Shown piece by piece: positions 17,288-27,603 of a stretch of 64,000 nucleotides of DNA. The first letter of the stretch is position 1. The number at the start of each line of letters is the position of its first letter. Below the pieces are notes generated by a model. It saw only the letters and a list, made by a program, of their open reading frames with translations, was not told where the DNA came from and did no database searches. The stretch spans positions 3,472,001-3,536,000 of the forward strand of contig NZ_CP070326.1 of assembly GCF_016917755.1 (NCBI RefSeq). The letters run 5' to 3'. Both the position numbers and the translations under genes were made by a program. Source of the DNA: Streptomyces noursei (GTDB lineage: Bacteria > Actinomycetota > Actinomycetes > Streptomycetales > Streptomycetaceae).

Positions 17288-17746
17288 TCAGAGGGTTTCG
17301 AGGGCCTTGACGTAGTCGTTGAGGTCGCGGGCGTCGGGCAGGCCGTTGACGACCGTCCAGCGCACCACGCCCTCCTTGTCGATGACGAAGGTGCCGCGGA
17401 CCGCGCAGCCCTTCTCCTCGTCGAAGACGCCGTAGGCGGTGGACGCCGCGCCGTGCGGCCAGAAGTCCGACAGCAGCGGGTACTCCAGGCCCTCCTGCTC
17501 GGCGAAGATCCGCAGCGAGAACGGCGAGTCGTTGGAGACCGCCAGCAGCTGCACGTCGTCGTTGACGAACTTCGGCAGCTCGTCGCGGAGCGCGCACAGC
17601 TCACCGGTGCACACGCCGGTGAAGGCGAAGGGGTAGAAGAGCAGGACGACGTTCTTCTCGCCGCGGAAGTCGGAGAGCTTCACCAGCTCGCCGTGCTGGT
17701 TCTTCAGCTCGAAATCCGGAGCCTTGGTGCCGACCTCGATCGCCAT
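17288..17746 (-). CDS. ahpE: AhpE-type peroxiredoxin
   Basis: 152 residues. The ATG at 17746 follows GGGAAGGA. The peroxidatic motif P-x3-T-x2-C is present as PFAFTGVC, placing the reactive cysteine at residue 46; a second Cys at 51 and one in KGCAVRG could help recycling. Length and the [12 protein letters not shown] start match the AhpE/BCP branch. It should reduce hydrogen peroxide, lipid hydroperoxides and peroxynitrite, with electrons from mycothiol or mycoredoxin in actinomycetes. Its place between TerD genes and DUF3052 fits a stress-response block. Confidence 0.92.
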   Translation of the reverse strand: MAIEVGTKAPDFELKNQHGELVKLSDFRGEKNVVLLFYPFAFTGVCTGELCALRDELPKFVNDDVQLLAVSNDSPFSLRIFAEQEGLEYPLLSDFWPHGAASTAYGVFDEEKGCAVRGTFVIDKEGVVRWTVVNGLPDARDLNDYVKALETL

Positions 17747-17831
17747 GGGACTTCCTTCCCGCGTCACTCTCAACTGGACGCGACCACCCTACGCGCCCGG
17801 GCCTACGGCCGGTGCACCGCGCCTGAACTGC

Positions 17832-17870
17832 GCCGAGCCCCTTCCGGAACGCTTCCGGAAGGGGCTCGGC
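17832..17870 (-). terminator. Terminator after DUF3052 gene
   Basis: A perfect 17-bp stem (17832-17848 with 17854-17870) has a five-base loop. It lies 26 bp past the DUF3052 stop, and 86 bp upstream of the ahpE start on the same strand. Confidence 0.8.
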
Positions 17871-17895
17871 GAGGACGTCGGGTGACGCGGCAGGG

Positions 17896-18318
17896 TCAGC
17901 GCTTGGGCGAGATCAGCCGGCTGCCGGTCCAATCCTTGCCCGCGTTGATGCTCCGGGTCTGCGACAGACCCGAGGTCTGTGCGGCCTCGTTGATGTCGCT
18001 CGGCTCGATGTAGCCGTCGCGGCCCGTCTTGGGCGTCAGCAGCCAGATCTGGCCGCCTTCGTCGATCAGACCGATGGCGTCCACCAGCGCGTCCGTGAGA
18101 TCACCATCGTCGTCTCGGAACCACAGGACGACGACATCAGCGACATCGTCGTAGTCCTCGTCCTCGAGTTCCTGGCCGATGATGGCCTCGATGCCTTCGC
18201 GGAGCTCCTGCTCGACGTCGTCGTCGTAGCCGATCTCCTGGACCACCTGTCCGGGCTCGAACCCCAGCTTGGTGGCAGGGTTGGTCCGCTCCTCCGCGTG
18301 GTCCGCGGTCGCGCTCAC
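17896..18318 (-). CDS. DUF3052 domain protein
   Basis: 140 residues. The GTG at 18318 is preceded by AGGAGGC. The protein is very acidic and contains LGFEPGQVVQEIGYDDDVEQ, then DVADVVVLWFRDDDGDLTDALVDA and IWLLTPKTGRDGYIEPSDI, the conserved core of DUF3052. No catalytic residues are known. It is divergent from aceE across about 520 bp, an arrangement conserved in Streptomyces. Function unknown; the family is confined mainly to actinobacteria. Confidence 0.85.
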   Translation of the reverse strand: MSATADHAEERTNPATKLGFEPGQVVQEIGYDDDVEQELREGIEAIIGQELEDEDYDDVADVVVLWFRDDDGDLTDALVDAIGLIDEGGQIWLLTPKTGRDGYIEPSDINEAAQTSGLSQTRSINAGKDWTGSRLISPKR

Positions 18319-18836
18319 GGATTGCCTCCTGTCATGTTTCGGAAAATACTCGGGAACCCCGCGCGTGCGCGGAGCATTGGGCGTAGTCCACACGTGCCGG
18401 GCGGATCGCGCAAGTACCCGGCGATCGAGACCGCCGAAACGGTGACGATCGACGGGCCCGCCGTCGCGGCCCGCCCCTCACCAGGACACCATGAAGTGAT
18501 ACGCACCACAGCATTGTGCCGGGTATATGGGGTACGCGGGAAGGAATGGCCCCCGCGCAGGGTATCGGAGCATCCGCGCTCCCCCACCAGCCGCTACGCG
18601 GCCGCACGCCGGGGCGTTTCGAGATGGGCGTATGGTTGCGATTTGGCCGACCACACGAATCGGCCCTCTTCAGCGCCCTCTCCCAGCGGGTGGTTACCCA
18701 TCGGTAGAGGTGACGTATCCCAGTGGCTCGGTACACGATGGAAGACGGCGCGACACAAGGCCCAGACAACATTCGTTCCCGTGCGCAGCGGCAGCAGCAG
18801 GCGCAGCACGACACGAACCGAACACGAAGGAACAGC
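18319..18836. promoter_or_regulatory. Divergent intergenic region, DUF3052 / aceE
   Basis: 518 bp without a supportable gene. It should hold promoters for both divergent genes. Visible structures are a CCGCGC/GCGCGG hairpin near 18360, GGCCGA/TCGGCC (18645-18665) and GGGT/ACCC (18688-18699). TATATG near 18530 is a possible -10 element, but no convincing -35/-10 pair could be fixed. Confidence 0.45.
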
Positions 18837-21584
18837 GTGGCTTCCGGATCCGATCGAAACCCGATCATCATTGGCGGCCTTCCCAGCCAGGTCCCGGACT
18901 TCGATCCCGAAGAGACCCAGGAATGGCTCGACTCGCTCGACGCGGCCGTCGACGAGCGAGGCCGGGAACGCGCCCGCTACCTCATGCTCCGGCTGATCGA
19001 GCGCGCCCGTGAACGGCGTGTGGCCGTGCCCGAGATGCGGAGCACGGACTACGTCAACACCATCGCGACCAAGGACGAGCCGTTCTTCCCGGGCAACGAG
19101 GAGATCGAGCGCAAGGTCCTCAACGCGACCCGGTGGAACGCCGCCGTCATGGTCTCGCGCGCCCAGCGCCCGGGCATCGGCGTCGGCGGCCACATCGCCA
19201 CCTTCGCCTCCTCCGCCTCGCTGTACGACGTGGGCTTCAACCACTTCTTCCGCGGCAAGGACGAGGGCGACGGCGGCGACCAGGTCTTCTTCCAGGGCCA
19301 CGCCTCCCCCGGCATCTACGCCCGCGCCTACCTGCTGGACCGCCTCAGCGAGGCCCAGCTGGACGCCTTCCGCCAGGAGAAGTCCAAGGCGCCCAACGGC
19401 CTCTCCAGCTACCCGCACCCGCGGCTGATGCCGGACTTCTGGGAGTTCCCGACCGTCTCGATGGGCCTCGGCCCGCTCGGCGCGATCTACCAGGCCCGGA
19501 TGAACCGCTACATGGAGGCCCGCGGCATCGCCGACACCTCCAAGTCGCATGTCTGGGCGTTCCTCGGCGACGGCGAGATGGACGAGCCCGAGTCGCTCGG
19601 CCAGCTGTCCATCGCCGCCCGTGAGGGCCTGGACAACCTGACCTTCGTCGTCAACTGCAACCTCCAGCGGCTGGACGGCCCGGTCCGCGGCAACGGCAAG
19701 ATCATGCAGGAGCTGGAGTCGCAGTTCCGCGGCGCCGGCTGGAACGTCATCAAGCTGGTGTGGGACCGCAGCTGGGACCCGCTGCTGGCGCAGGACCGCG
19801 ACGGCATCCTGGTCAACAAGCTCAACACCACCCCCGACGGCCAGTTCCAGACCTACGCCACCGAGACCGGCGCGTACATCCGCCAGCACTTCTTCGGTGA
19901 CGACCACCGACTGCACGCGATGGTCGAGAACATGACCGACGACCAGATCCTGCACCTGGGTCGCGGCGGCCACGACCACCGGAAGATCTACGCGGCGTAC
20001 GCGGCGGCCAAGGCCCACAAGGGCCAGCCGACCGTGATCCTGGCCCAGACCGTCAAGGGCTGGACCCTCGGCCCGAACTTCGAGGGCCGCAACGCCACGC
20101 ACCAGATGAAGAAGCTGACGGTCGAGGACCTCAAGCGCTTCCGCGACCGGCTGCACCTGCCGATCCCGGACAAGGACCTGGAGGACGGCCTGCCGCCGTA
20201 CTACCACCCGGGTGAGAAGTCCGAAGAGATCCAGTACATGCACGACCGCCGCAAGGGGCTGGGCGGCTATGTGCCGACCCGTGTCGTGCGCGCCAAGCCG
20301 CTGGCGCTGCCCGGCGACAAGGCGTACGCCACCGCCAAGAAGGGCTCCGGGGCGCAGAAGATCGCCACGACCATGGCGTTCGTCCGCATCCTGAAGGACC
20401 TGATGCGGGACAAGGAGATCGGCAAGCGCTTCGTGCCGATCGCGCCGGACGAGTACCGCACCTTCGGCATGGATGCGTTCTTCCCGTCGGCCAAGATCTA
20501 CAACCCGCTGGGCCAGAGCTACGAGTCGGTGGACCGCGAACTCCTGCTGGCCTACAAGGAGTCGCCGACCGGCCAGATGCTGCACGACGGCATCACCGAG
20601 GCGGGCTGCACCGCGTCGCTGATCGCGGCCGGCTCGGCGTACGCCACCCACGGCGAGCCGCTGATCCCGGTCTACGTCTTCTACTCGATGTTCGGGTTCC
20701 AGCGGACCGGCGACCAGTTCTGGCAGATGGCCGACCAGCTCTCGCGCGGCTTCGTGCTCGGTGCGACCGCCGGTCGCACCACCCTGACCGGTGAGGGTCT
20801 GCAGCACGCCGACGGCCACTCCCAGCTGCTGGCCTCGACCAACCCGGCCTGTGTCGCCTACGACCCGGCCTACGGCTACGAGATCGCGCACATCGTCAAG
20901 GACGGTCTGCGGCGGATGTACGGCGAGACCGCCGACGGCCGGCCGGGCGAGGACGTCTTCTACTACCTGACCGTCTACAACGAGCCGATCGTGCACCCGG
21001 CCGAGCCGGAGGACGTCGACGTCGAGGGCATCCTCAAGGGTCTGCACCGGATCAAGCCGGGCGGCAAGGGCGAGCACGCGGCCCAGATCCTCGCCTCGGG
21101 CGTCGCCGTGCCGTGGGCCCTGGAGGCCCAGCAGATCCTCGCGGACGAGTGGAACGTCAGGGCCGACGTGTGGTCGGCGACGTCCTGGAACGAGCTGCGC
21201 CGCGAGGCGGTGGAGGTCGAGGAGCACAACCTGCTCCACCCGGAGGAGGAGCAGCGCGTCCCGTACGTGACGCAGAAGCTCCAGGGCGCCGAGGGCCCGA
21301 CGCTCGCGGTCTCGGACTGGATGCGTGCCGTCCCGGACCAGATCGCGCGCTGGGTGCCCGGCACGTACCAGTCGCTGGGCGCCGACGGCTTCGGCTTCGC
21401 GGACACCCGCGGTGCCGCCCGCCGCTTCTTCCACATCGACACCCAGTCGATCGTGCTCGGCGTGCTCACCGAGCTGGCCAAGGAGGGCAAGGTCGACCGC
21501 TCGCTGCTGAAGCAGGCCATCGACCGCTACCAGCTCCTGGACGTGGCGGCCGCCGACGCGGGTGAGGCCGGCGGCGACGCCTGA
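18837..21584 (+). CDS. aceE: Pyruvate dehydrogenase E1 component, homodimeric type
   Basis: 915 residues; the GTG at 18837 is chosen because GAAGGA lies nearby and family alignment begins just after it. The thiamin diphosphate motif GDGEMDEPE followed by [11 protein letters not shown] lies near residues 244-282. The N-terminal [18 protein letters not shown] and the substrate-channel His region [11 protein letters not shown] are typical of AceE. It decarboxylates pyruvate and acetylates the lipoyl group of E2 in the pyruvate dehydrogenase complex. This single-chain E1 is the housekeeping form in actinobacteria, where E2 and E3 genes lie elsewhere; none is in this window. A strong terminator follows. 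Confidence 0.97.
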   Translation: MASGSDRNPIIIGGLPSQVPDFDPEETQEWLDSLDAAVDERGRERARYLMLRLIERARERRVAVPEMRSTDYVNTIATKDEPFFPGNEEIERKVLNATRWNAAVMVSRAQRPGIGVGGHIATFASSASLYDVGFNHFFRGKDEGDGGDQVFFQGHASPGIYARAYLLDRLSEAQLDAFRQEKSKAPNGLSSYPHPRLMPDFWEFPTVSMGLGPLGAIYQARMNRYMEARGIADTSKSHVWAFLGDGEMDEPESLGQLSIAAREGLDNLTFVVNCNLQRLDGPVRGNGKIMQELESQFRGAGWNVIKLVWDRSWDPLLAQDRDGILVNKLNTTPDGQFQTYATETGAYIRQHFFGDDHRLHAMVENMTDDQILHLGRGGHDHRKIYAAYAAAKAHKGQPTVILAQTVKGWTLGPNFEGRNATHQMKKLTVEDLKRFRDRLHLPIPDKDLEDGLPPYYHPGEKSEEIQYMHDRRKGLGGYVPTRVVRAKPLALPGDKAYATAKKGSGAQKIATTMAFVRILKDLMRDKEIGKRFVPIAPDEYRTFGMDAFFPSAKIYNPLGQSYESVDRELLLAYKESPTGQMLHDGITEAGCTASLIAAGSAYATHGEPLIPVYVFYSMFGFQRTGDQFWQMADQLSRGFVLGATAGRTTLTGEGLQHADGHSQLLASTNPACVAYDPAYGYEIAHIVKDGLRRMYGETADGRPGEDVFYYLTVYNEPIVHPAEPEDVDVEGILKGLHRIKPGGKGEHAAQILASGVAVPWALEAQQILADEWNVRADVWSATSWNELRREAVEVEEHNLLHPEEEQRVPYVTQKLQGAEGPTLAVSDWMRAVPDQIARWVPGTYQSLGADGFGFADTRGAARRFFHIDTQSIVLGVLTELAKEGKVDRSLLKQAIDRYQLLDVAAADAGEAGGDA

Positions 21585-21617
21585 CCTTCCCGCGGCCGTC
21601 CGCCGCACCCTCTCCCC

Positions 21618-21658
21618 CGCGCCCCCCGACCGGCGAAGCCCGCCGGTCGGGGGGCGCG
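21618..21658. terminator. Terminator downstream of aceE
   Basis: A perfect 17-bp inverted repeat (21618-21634 with 21642-21658) surrounds a seven-base loop between the convergent ends of aceE and the I36-type gene. It may stop both. Confidence 0.82.
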
Positions 21659-21682
21659 GTGCGTTGGCCGCGGACGACCGGC

Positions 21683-22105
21683 TCAGTGCTCCCACAGCTT
21701 GAACGCCCTTACCTGGTAGGGGGATCGGGGCACCCAGCTGCCGCCGCCCGGGTAGGTGTCGAACTCGCCGGTCTCGGCGCAGACGGCGCTCTGGTAGGTG
21801 GTGACCGGGCGGCCGGTGCGATTGGCGAGCGAGGCGGCGGTCATCCCCTTGGGGAGGGTCACACAGCTCTCGATGTCGGTGCCGGACAGCTCGTAGGTCT
21901 GCCGCCGGCCGCCGAACTCCGTGCCCGGCCAGAGGCACAGTTGACCGGCCGCGCAGTTGCCGGCGGCGGTCCGGGCGTGGCCGCCGCCGGACCCGTGGGC
22001 GGTCGGGGCGCCCAGGGCGGACGGCGTGAGCAGGGCCGCGGCCAGTGCGGCGAGGCCGGTGACGAGCGCGGTGCTGCGGAACGTGCGGGACGCGTGGATG
22101 CGCAT
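21683..22105 (-). CDS. Secreted peptidase-inhibitor I36-like protein
   Basis: 140 residues. The first 32 or so residues form a Sec signal peptide: Arg/His-rich start, hydrophobic LVTGLAALAAALL, and Ala-Leu-Gly-Ala before the mature part. The mature region has four cysteines (GNCAAGQLCLWPG, ESCVTLP, SAVCAET), which could form two disulfides. The CLWPG...FGG..QTYELSG pattern resembles the beta/gamma-crystallin-like I36 inhibitor family (SMI type). It is probably exported. Whether it inhibits a protease is unknown. Confidence 0.75.
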   Translation of the reverse strand: MRIHASRTFRSTALVTGLAALAAALLTPSALGAPTAHGSGGGHARTAAGNCAAGQLCLWPGTEFGGRRQTYELSGTDIESCVTLPKGMTAASLANRTGRPVTTYQSAVCAETGEFDTYPGGGSWVPRSPYQVRAFKLWEH

Positions 22106-22673
22106 AAGGAGTCTCTCCCCCGTGTCGTGGCCGTGGCGGGCCGCGCGGTCTCGGCGCGGGCCACGGCGGTGGCGTCCGCTGCGGGCGGGGTGCCCGCGGC
22201 GGGTTCGGGATCGAGCGTGCGGCGGAGCGGGGCCGTCCGCCAAGGCCGTGGCGGCTCCTCCACCCGGATCAGGTATGGGGATAACCCGTCGGGGGTGAAT
22301 CGGCGTGCTGCCACGGGGAGTTGACGCGTCGCGGGCGGCCGAGGCGGGGTGCGGAAACCGTTCCTCGCGGGCGCGGCACGGGAGTTGGGCAGGCCGCTCA
22401 CCCAGGAGGCGGGGACCGGGGGCGGTGGTTCCCGTCTCGCTTCATCCGGATGAGGGATACGGCGTGCCGGCCCGTGGCCAACTGCCGTCTGGCGTGCGGC
22501 GATTGCCGGCGGACGCGGGAGAAGAGCGACGGGTTGACGCGGAGGGGCGGGGGCCGGGCCCCGTGTTCGCTCCCGTACGCGCAACGGCGCGCGGCCGACC
22601 GAGGGGGTGCCTCGGCCGGCCGCGCGCCGCGGGACGGACCGGGTGACGCCGCGGGGCGTCGATGCAGCGACGG
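22106..22673. other. 568-bp intergenic region with terminator, no gene seen
   Basis: No open frame here has a credible start and family match. A near-perfect 19-bp hairpin at 22586-22604 / 22610-22628 (one A-C mismatch) probably terminates the MFS gene that ends at 22674 on the minus strand. The rest should include the promoter of the secreted I36-like gene, whose site GGGGAGAGA precedes its ATG. Confidence 0.6.
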
Positions 22674-24275
22674 TCAGATGTGGCCGACGCCGGCGCCCGC
22701 CTCGGCGTTCTCGCCGCGCTTGGTGAAGAGCGCGACGGCGGCGGCGAGCACCGCCACCCCGCAGGCGACCGTGAAGGCCAGGCCCATGCCGGAGACGAAG
22801 GTGTCGTGGGCGACCGCGGTGATCTTCTCGGCGTACAGCTTCGGGGTGCCCTTCGGCACCGGCGCGAGGCCCGCCGAGACGGCGTCGGACGCCATGGAGA
22901 GCTGCTCGGGCCGCAGCGGCGGGAGGCCGGCGCCCTGCCACTTGCCCGGAAGGTCGTGGTCGACGCGGGAGGCCATCACCGCGCCGAGCACGGCGGTGCC
23001 GAGGCTGCCGCCGACCTGCATCGCGGCCTGCTGGAGACCCCCGGCGACGCCGGAGAGCTCCAGCGGGGCGTTGCCCACGATGACCTCGGTGGCGCCGACC
23101 ATGACGGGCGCGAGGCCCAGGCCGAGCAGGGCGAACCAGACGGACATCGGGCCGGTGGTGGTGCCGGCGTCCAGCCCGGACATGCCGTACATCGCGACGG
23201 CGGTGACGACCATGCCGCCGACCAGCGGGATGCGCGGGCCGAACCTGGTGATCAGCGCGCCGGCGAGCGGCGAGCCGACGATCATCATGCCGGTCAGCGG
23301 GAGGAGGTGCAGTCCGCTGTCGACGGGGGACATGCCGTGGACGTTCTGGAGGTAGAACGTCACGAAGAACAGGCCGCCCATGAAGGCGAAGGCCATCAGG
23401 ACCATCAGGATCGTGCCCGCGGTCAGCGGCACGGAGCGGAACATCCGCAGCGGGATGAGCGGCTCGCGCACCCGGGTCTCCAGGACCGCGAAGAGCCCGA
23501 AGAGGACGACCGAGCCGATCAGGAAGCCCCAGGTCGTCATGGAGCCCCAGCCCCACTCCGTCGCCTTGATCAGCGGCCAGATCAGGCAGAACATCGCGCC
23601 GGACAGCAGCACGATGCCGGGGATGTCGAAGGAGCGGGGGGCGTTCTCCGCGCGGTGGTCCTTGAGGATCACCAGGCCGAGGACCAGGGCCAGCGCGCCG
23701 ACCGGCACGTTGATGAAGAAGACGGACTGCCAGCTGACGTGCTCGACCAGCAGTCCGCCGACTATCGGGCCGCCGGCGGTGGAGGCACCGATGACCATGC
23801 CCCAGATGCCGAGGGCCATGTTCAGCTTCTCGGCGGGGAACGTGGCACGCAGCAGGCCCAGCGCGGCGGGCATCAGCAGCGCACCGAACAGCCCCTGCAG
23901 CACGCGGAAGACGATGACCAGTGCGACCTGGCTGGAGAACCCGATGGCGGCGGAGGCGACGGCGAAGCCGGTGATGCCGATCAGGAAGGTCTGGCGGTGA
24001 CCGAAGCGGTCACCGAGCTTGCCGGCCGTGATCAGCGAGACGGCCAGGGCGAGCATGTAGCCGTTGGTGATCCACTGCACGTCGGCGAGCGACGCGTCCA
24101 GATCCTGCTTGATGGCCGGGTTGGCGATGGCGACGATCGTGCCGTCGAGCGCCACCATCATCACGCCGATGGCGACGGAGAACAGCGTCAACCAGGGGTG
24201 GCCCCGCAGCCCCTTGCGAGGCTCCGGTACGGGAAGTTCCGGTGCGGCGTGGGCAACCGGGGTCTGAGAGCTCAT
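22674..24275 (-). CDS. DHA2-family (EmrB/QacA) drug efflux MFS transporter
   Basis: 533 residues with about 14 predicted membrane helices, typical of the DHA2 branch. Motif A is GKLGDRFGHRQ after helix 2, the start of helix 1 has VALDGTIVAIANP (motif D1), and motif C lies in GMVIGASTAGGPIVGG. It is a proton-driven exporter of hydrophobic drugs or endogenous metabolites in the plasma membrane. It is divergent from a TetR gene 115 bp away. A TAGCCT hexamer lies six bases from the ATG, so the transcript may start near the start codon. Substrate unknown. Confidence 0.92.
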   Translation of the reverse strand: MSSQTPVAHAAPELPVPEPRKGLRGHPWLTLFSVAIGVMMVALDGTIVAIANPAIKQDLDASLADVQWITNGYMLALAVSLITAGKLGDRFGHRQTFLIGITGFAVASAAIGFSSQVALVIVFRVLQGLFGALLMPAALGLLRATFPAEKLNMALGIWGMVIGASTAGGPIVGGLLVEHVSWQSVFFINVPVGALALVLGLVILKDHRAENAPRSFDIPGIVLLSGAMFCLIWPLIKATEWGWGSMTTWGFLIGSVVLFGLFAVLETRVREPLIPLRMFRSVPLTAGTILMVLMAFAFMGGLFFVTFYLQNVHGMSPVDSGLHLLPLTGMMIVGSPLAGALITRFGPRIPLVGGMVVTAVAMYGMSGLDAGTTTGPMSVWFALLGLGLAPVMVGATEVIVGNAPLELSGVAGGLQQAAMQVGGSLGTAVLGAVMASRVDHDLPGKWQGAGLPPLRPEQLSMASDAVSAGLAPVPKGTPKLYAEKITAVAHDTFVSGMGLAFTVACGVAVLAAAVALFTKRGENAEAGAGVGHI

Positions 24276-24281
24276 GATTCG

Positions 24282-24337
24282 AGGCTAATGTCAGCTACTG
24301 ACAGTTGACAAAGTAATTCATGAGTCGGTAACTGTCA
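24282..24337. promoter_or_regulatory. Promoter of MFS gene with overlapping TetR operators
   Basis: On the minus strand, TTGTCA (24306-24311) and TAGCCT (24282-24287) are 18 bp apart. The spacer contains the palindrome TGTCAG-CTA-CTGACA (24289-24303). A wider dyad, TGACAGTT (24299-24306) and AACTGTCA (24330-24337), overlaps it. A repressor bound here would block the pump promoter; the divergent TetR gene is the obvious candidate. TATCCT at 24351-24356 may be the -10 of that gene. Confidence 0.75.
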
Positions 24338-24390
24338 TTTAGCTCACAGGTATCCTGAGCAGCGAGAATTCCACGGAAAGGCGGCGCAGG

Positions 24391-25089
24391 ATGGCGGACC
24401 CGACGCCGCAGACAACTCCCCCCGGCGGGCTGCGCGAACGCAAGAAGCAGCGCACCCGCGACGCCCTGATCCGCGCGGCACTGGAGCTGTTCACGGAGCA
24501 GGGCTACGAGGCCACGACGATCGACGAGATCGCCGAGGCCGTGGACGTCTCGCAGCGCACCTTCTTCCGGTACTTCAGCAACAAGCAGGAAGTGACCTTC
24601 GCCGTCCAGGACATGGTCGAGGCGCGCTTCCTGGAGGAGCTCCGGGCCCGGCCGGCGGACGAGCCGCCGCTGCCCGCCCTGCGCGGTGCGGTGCTGACCG
24701 CCTGGGACGAGATCGGCAACGCCATCGCGTCGGTGATCCCGGTGGATCTGTACATGCGCACGTTCCAGATGATCGAGTCGACTCCGGCGCTGGTCGCCGC
24801 GCACCTGCGGCGCTTCACAGAACTGGAGGAGCAGATCGCCCAGTTGATCGCCCGGCGGGAGGGGCTGGACGTGGACGTCGACCCGCGCCCGAGGGTGCTG
24901 GTCGCGGCGTTCAGCGGCGTGATGCGGGTGGCCGGGAAGGTGTGGGGCGAGGGCCACGACTGCAGCGTGGCGGCGATCCGCGAGGTGACCCAGTCCTATC
25001 TGGACCACATCGGACCGGCGATCGAGACCGACTGGCGGGGGAAGGGGACCCCTCGCGCCGGGCATGAACACGCTCGCGACCAGGCGTAA
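24391..25089 (+). CDS. TetR/AcrR-family regulator of the adjacent efflux pump
   Basis: 232 residues. The TetR helix-turn-helix spans about residues 20-66, with FTEQGYEATTIDEIAEAVDVSQ then RTFFRYFSNK as the recognition region. The C-terminal part is helical and ligand-binding (MftR-like, with DLYMRTFQMIESTP and LVAAFSGVMRVAGKVW). It is transcribed divergently from the DHA2 pump, and palindromic sites lie between them. I infer repression of the pump, and possibly of itself, relieved by a pump substrate. Confidence 0.9.
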   Translation: MADPTPQTTPPGGLRERKKQRTRDALIRAALELFTEQGYEATTIDEIAEAVDVSQRTFFRYFSNKQEVTFAVQDMVEARFLEELRARPADEPPLPALRGAVLTAWDEIGNAIASVIPVDLYMRTFQMIESTPALVAAHLRRFTELEEQIAQLIARREGLDVDVDPRPRVLVAAFSGVMRVAGKVWGEGHDCSVAAIREVTQSYLDHIGPAIETDWRGKGTPRAGHEHARDQA

Positions 25090-25261
25090 CGCCCCCCGCC
25101 CGGTGCGTGATCGGTTCACGCCTCAATGAGATCGGGCCTGCACAACCGAGCATCGAACAACGATGCAATGTGCCCGTTTTGACACAAATACCCTGCACAA
25201 AACGTGAGATGCCTCACGGGGGCCCGCGGGCACCCTCCCTCGTCTCCTAGGGTGGCCCGCG

Positions 25262-26476
25262 GTGACTTCTTTCCCGGGCCTCGCTCCCTCCTCCGGTTTC
25301 CTGCAGTCCACTGTCTGGCGTGCCGCGCTCGCCCTGCTGGTGGTGTTCGTGATGCTCGCCATCACGGGCTGGACGGCCATCAGAAGCACCAAGGAGGACG
25401 CCAACCCCCTGGCCACCGCGAAGAACGCCTGGCGGCACGCCACGTTCCACGGACGGCCGCTGCCCGACCCCGACGCCGCACCGGCCACCGTCCGCGCCTT
25501 CTTCGCCTCCCTCGACCGAGCCGAGCGCGCGCAGCTGGCGCACCGCTACCCGCTGGTCGTCGGCAACCTGGGCGGCGCCCCCGTCACGCTCCGGTACCGC
25601 GCCAACCAGATGGCGATCGACGACGCCCGCGTGATCGAGAAGCGGCGCATGGACGATCACCGGCTCACGCCCGTCGGCCGCCAGGAGGCGAGCCGGCTGA
25701 TGCACCGCCTCGAATCCCTGATGAGCCCGGGCCGCCAGATCCTGGCGTTCGACCCGGCGGGCGACGGCCGGGCCGCGGAGGTCTTCGGCGACCTCGCCAC
25801 CGCCGACCGGGTCTCCGTGGTGGTCCCCGGCGTGGACACCAACCTCTCGACCTTCGAGCGCACCGCCAAGGCGACGGCCGCCCCCGTGGGCATGGCGAAG
25901 TCCCTGTACGAAGCCGAGCGGGCGGCCCGCCCCGACGCCCGTACAGCGGTGATCGCCTGGGCCGACTACACCACGCCGTCCGGACTGGGCGTCGAGGCGG
26001 CCACCGGGCAGCTCGCCCGGGCCGGGGCCGTCCGCCTGCGCTCCCTGGTGGACGCGCTGCCGTCCACCGACTCCGTCTCGCTGTTCTGCCACAGCTACGG
26101 GTCCGTGGTGTGCGGGGTCGCGGCCCGGGACCTCCCCGACGACGTCACCGACATCGCGGTGGCCGGCAGCCCCGGCATGCGGGCCGGGAACCTGTCGGGC
26201 CTGGGCACGCGCGCCCGGGTCTGGGCGATGCGGGACGCCGACGACTGGATCCAGGACGTGCCGTACCTGGAGGTCGGCGGGCTCGGCCACGGTGCCGACC
26301 CGGTCGATCCGTCCTTCGGCGCCCGGATCCTCTCCGCCCAGGGCGCGGCCGGCCACGCCGGCTACTTCGCGCCCGGCACCCAGAGCCTGCGCAACTTCGC
26401 CCTGGTCGGGGTGGGCGACCTCGGGTCGGTGGACTGCGCCGCCAGCGACCCCCGCTGCAGCGCGGACCTGGCCTGA
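25262..26476 (+). CDS. DUF1023 alpha/beta hydrolase, membrane-anchored (copy 1)
   Basis: 404 residues, GTG start. A single hydrophobic segment (about 20-38; [19 protein letters not shown]) near the N-terminus could be a signal anchor. The catalytic domain shows the DUF1023 features: [23 protein letters not shown] and the nucleophile elbow CHSYGS (Ser near residue 279), then GSPGM and a late [15 protein letters not shown] that carries the expected Asp and His. A TAGGGT hexamer (25248-25253) lies eight bases before the GTG and no ribosome site is visible, suggesting a leaderless message. A paralogue lies at 30002. Natural substrate unknown; lipid or ester hydrolysis outside the membrane is plausible. 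Confidence 0.85.
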   Translation: MTSFPGLAPSSGFLQSTVWRAALALLVVFVMLAITGWTAIRSTKEDANPLATAKNAWRHATFHGRPLPDPDAAPATVRAFFASLDRAERAQLAHRYPLVVGNLGGAPVTLRYRANQMAIDDARVIEKRRMDDHRLTPVGRQEASRLMHRLESLMSPGRQILAFDPAGDGRAAEVFGDLATADRVSVVVPGVDTNLSTFERTAKATAAPVGMAKSLYEAERAARPDARTAVIAWADYTTPSGLGVEAATGQLARAGAVRLRSLVDALPSTDSVSLFCHSYGSVVCGVAARDLPDDVTDIAVAGSPGMRAGNLSGLGTRARVWAMRDADDWIQDVPYLEVGGLGHGADPVDPSFGARILSAQGAAGHAGYFAPGTQSLRNFALVGVGDLGSVDCAASDPRCSADLA

Positions 26477-26500
26477 CGGCCGGCCGCGCCACCGCCGGCG

Positions 26501-26545
26501 CCCGCGGGTACGGCCCGGCGCCCGGGGACGGGCCGTACCCGCGGG
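26501..26545 (+). terminator. Terminator after first DUF1023 gene
   Basis: CCCGCGGGTACGGCCC (26501-26516) pairs perfectly with its complement at 26530-26545 around a 13-base loop, 24 bp past the stop codon. Confidence 0.78.
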
Positions 26546-26676
26546 AACCGCACCCGCGCCGGCTGACGTGAACAGGGCAAGGGCGACGACCGGGCGACCG
26601 GGAGCCCTTTTGACACGCGTAGCGCTGGTGTCCGGAAGGGGGACGGGCGGGCAACCACCCGCATACGATGAGCCGC

Positions 26677-27555
26677 ATGGGTGATGTGCTAGTCGGTTTT
26701 CACGCCGCCTGGGAGTTCGACTCGGACTCCGTACTCATCCGCTTCGAACGGGGGATCCGCAGGCCGAGGCTGTTCCAGGCGCTCGGCGAGCGACGCATTC
26801 CGTACGAGGCGCTGAGATCCGTCGAGGTCTCCGCGGGCAGGCGCGGCACGGTGGTGCTGCGCGCCGTGCCGCGGCAGGGCGCCGACCCCCTGATGGAGGC
26901 GGCGAACGGACAGCTCAGGGAGGACGCCGACCCCTACCGGCTGGTGCTGCCGGCCGACCGCGAGACGCTGGCCTCGTACTACGCCGACGAGCTGCGCGCG
27001 ACGCTGGGCCCCGCCGCCAAGGAACCGGCCGAGCGGCACCTGGTGGCCGCGCCCCCGCCCCCGCTGCACTTCAAGGCGTACGACGGCAAGGCGTCCTTCG
27101 ACGGCCGGTCGGTGGTCTTCCGCTGGTTCTGGACGGGCGCGTCGTCGGCGAAGTGGAAGAGCGGCGACCAGACCTTCGCGATCGACGAGCTGGCCGGGGT
27201 GGAGTGGCGCTCGCCGGAGATCCTCAACGGCTACTTGCGGCTGCTGGAGCGGGACGCCCCCGAGCGGCCCTCGGGCGAGGCGGACCAGGACCCGGCCGCG
27301 GTGGTCTTCGGGCTCGGCTACGGGCCGGTCCACGAGTCCCTGCCGTTCGCGGCCTCCGTCCTCCAGGCCGTGCGGGCCGCCGAGCCCGCGCCGGACGGGC
27401 CGGAGCGGGCACCGGTGCGGCGCGCCGGCAGCACCGGCCGGGACCCGGCCGACATCGCCGACCGGATCCGGCACCTCGGCGAGCTGCACGACGCGGGACT
27501 GCTGACGGACGTCGAATTCAGCACGAAGAAGGCGGAGTTGCTGGCGGAGCTGTGA
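26677..27555 (+). CDS. DUF4429 protein with C-terminal SHOCT domain
   Basis: 292 residues. Two related PH-like/DUF4429 units are visible: GDVLVGFHAAWEFD...IRFERGIRRP (about 1-95) and LHFKAYDGKASFDGRSVVFRW (about 125-210). The C-terminal 35 residues form a SHOCT motif: DIADRIRHLGELHDAGLLTDVEF then KKAELLAEL. SHOCT helices often mediate oligomerisation. TACGAT at 26664-26669 lies seven bases before the ATG at 26677, so the mRNA may be leaderless; an ATG at 26668 is possible but overlaps this hexamer. Role unknown. Confidence 0.85.
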   Translation: MGDVLVGFHAAWEFDSDSVLIRFERGIRRPRLFQALGERRIPYEALRSVEVSAGRRGTVVLRAVPRQGADPLMEAANGQLREDADPYRLVLPADRETLASYYADELRATLGPAAKEPAERHLVAAPPPPLHFKAYDGKASFDGRSVVFRWFWTGASSAKWKSGDQTFAIDELAGVEWRSPEILNGYLRLLERDAPERPSGEADQDPAAVVFGLGYGPVHESLPFAASVLQAVRAAEPAPDGPERAPVRRAGSTGRDPADIADRIRHLGELHDAGLLTDVEFSTKKAELLAEL

Positions 27556-27603
27556 GCGTCGGGTGCTCCCCCGGCGGCCGGCCCGCGGCACCGATGCAGC
27601 GGC

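Noticed and set aside
18594..21938. Very long minus-strand open frame opposite aceE
   Set aside because: It mirrors aceE codons and has no domain; third-position GC bias produces such antisense frames.
22106..22673. Gene in the gap between the I36-like gene and the efflux pump
   Set aside because: Frames here lack a credible start, ribosome site or family resemblance.
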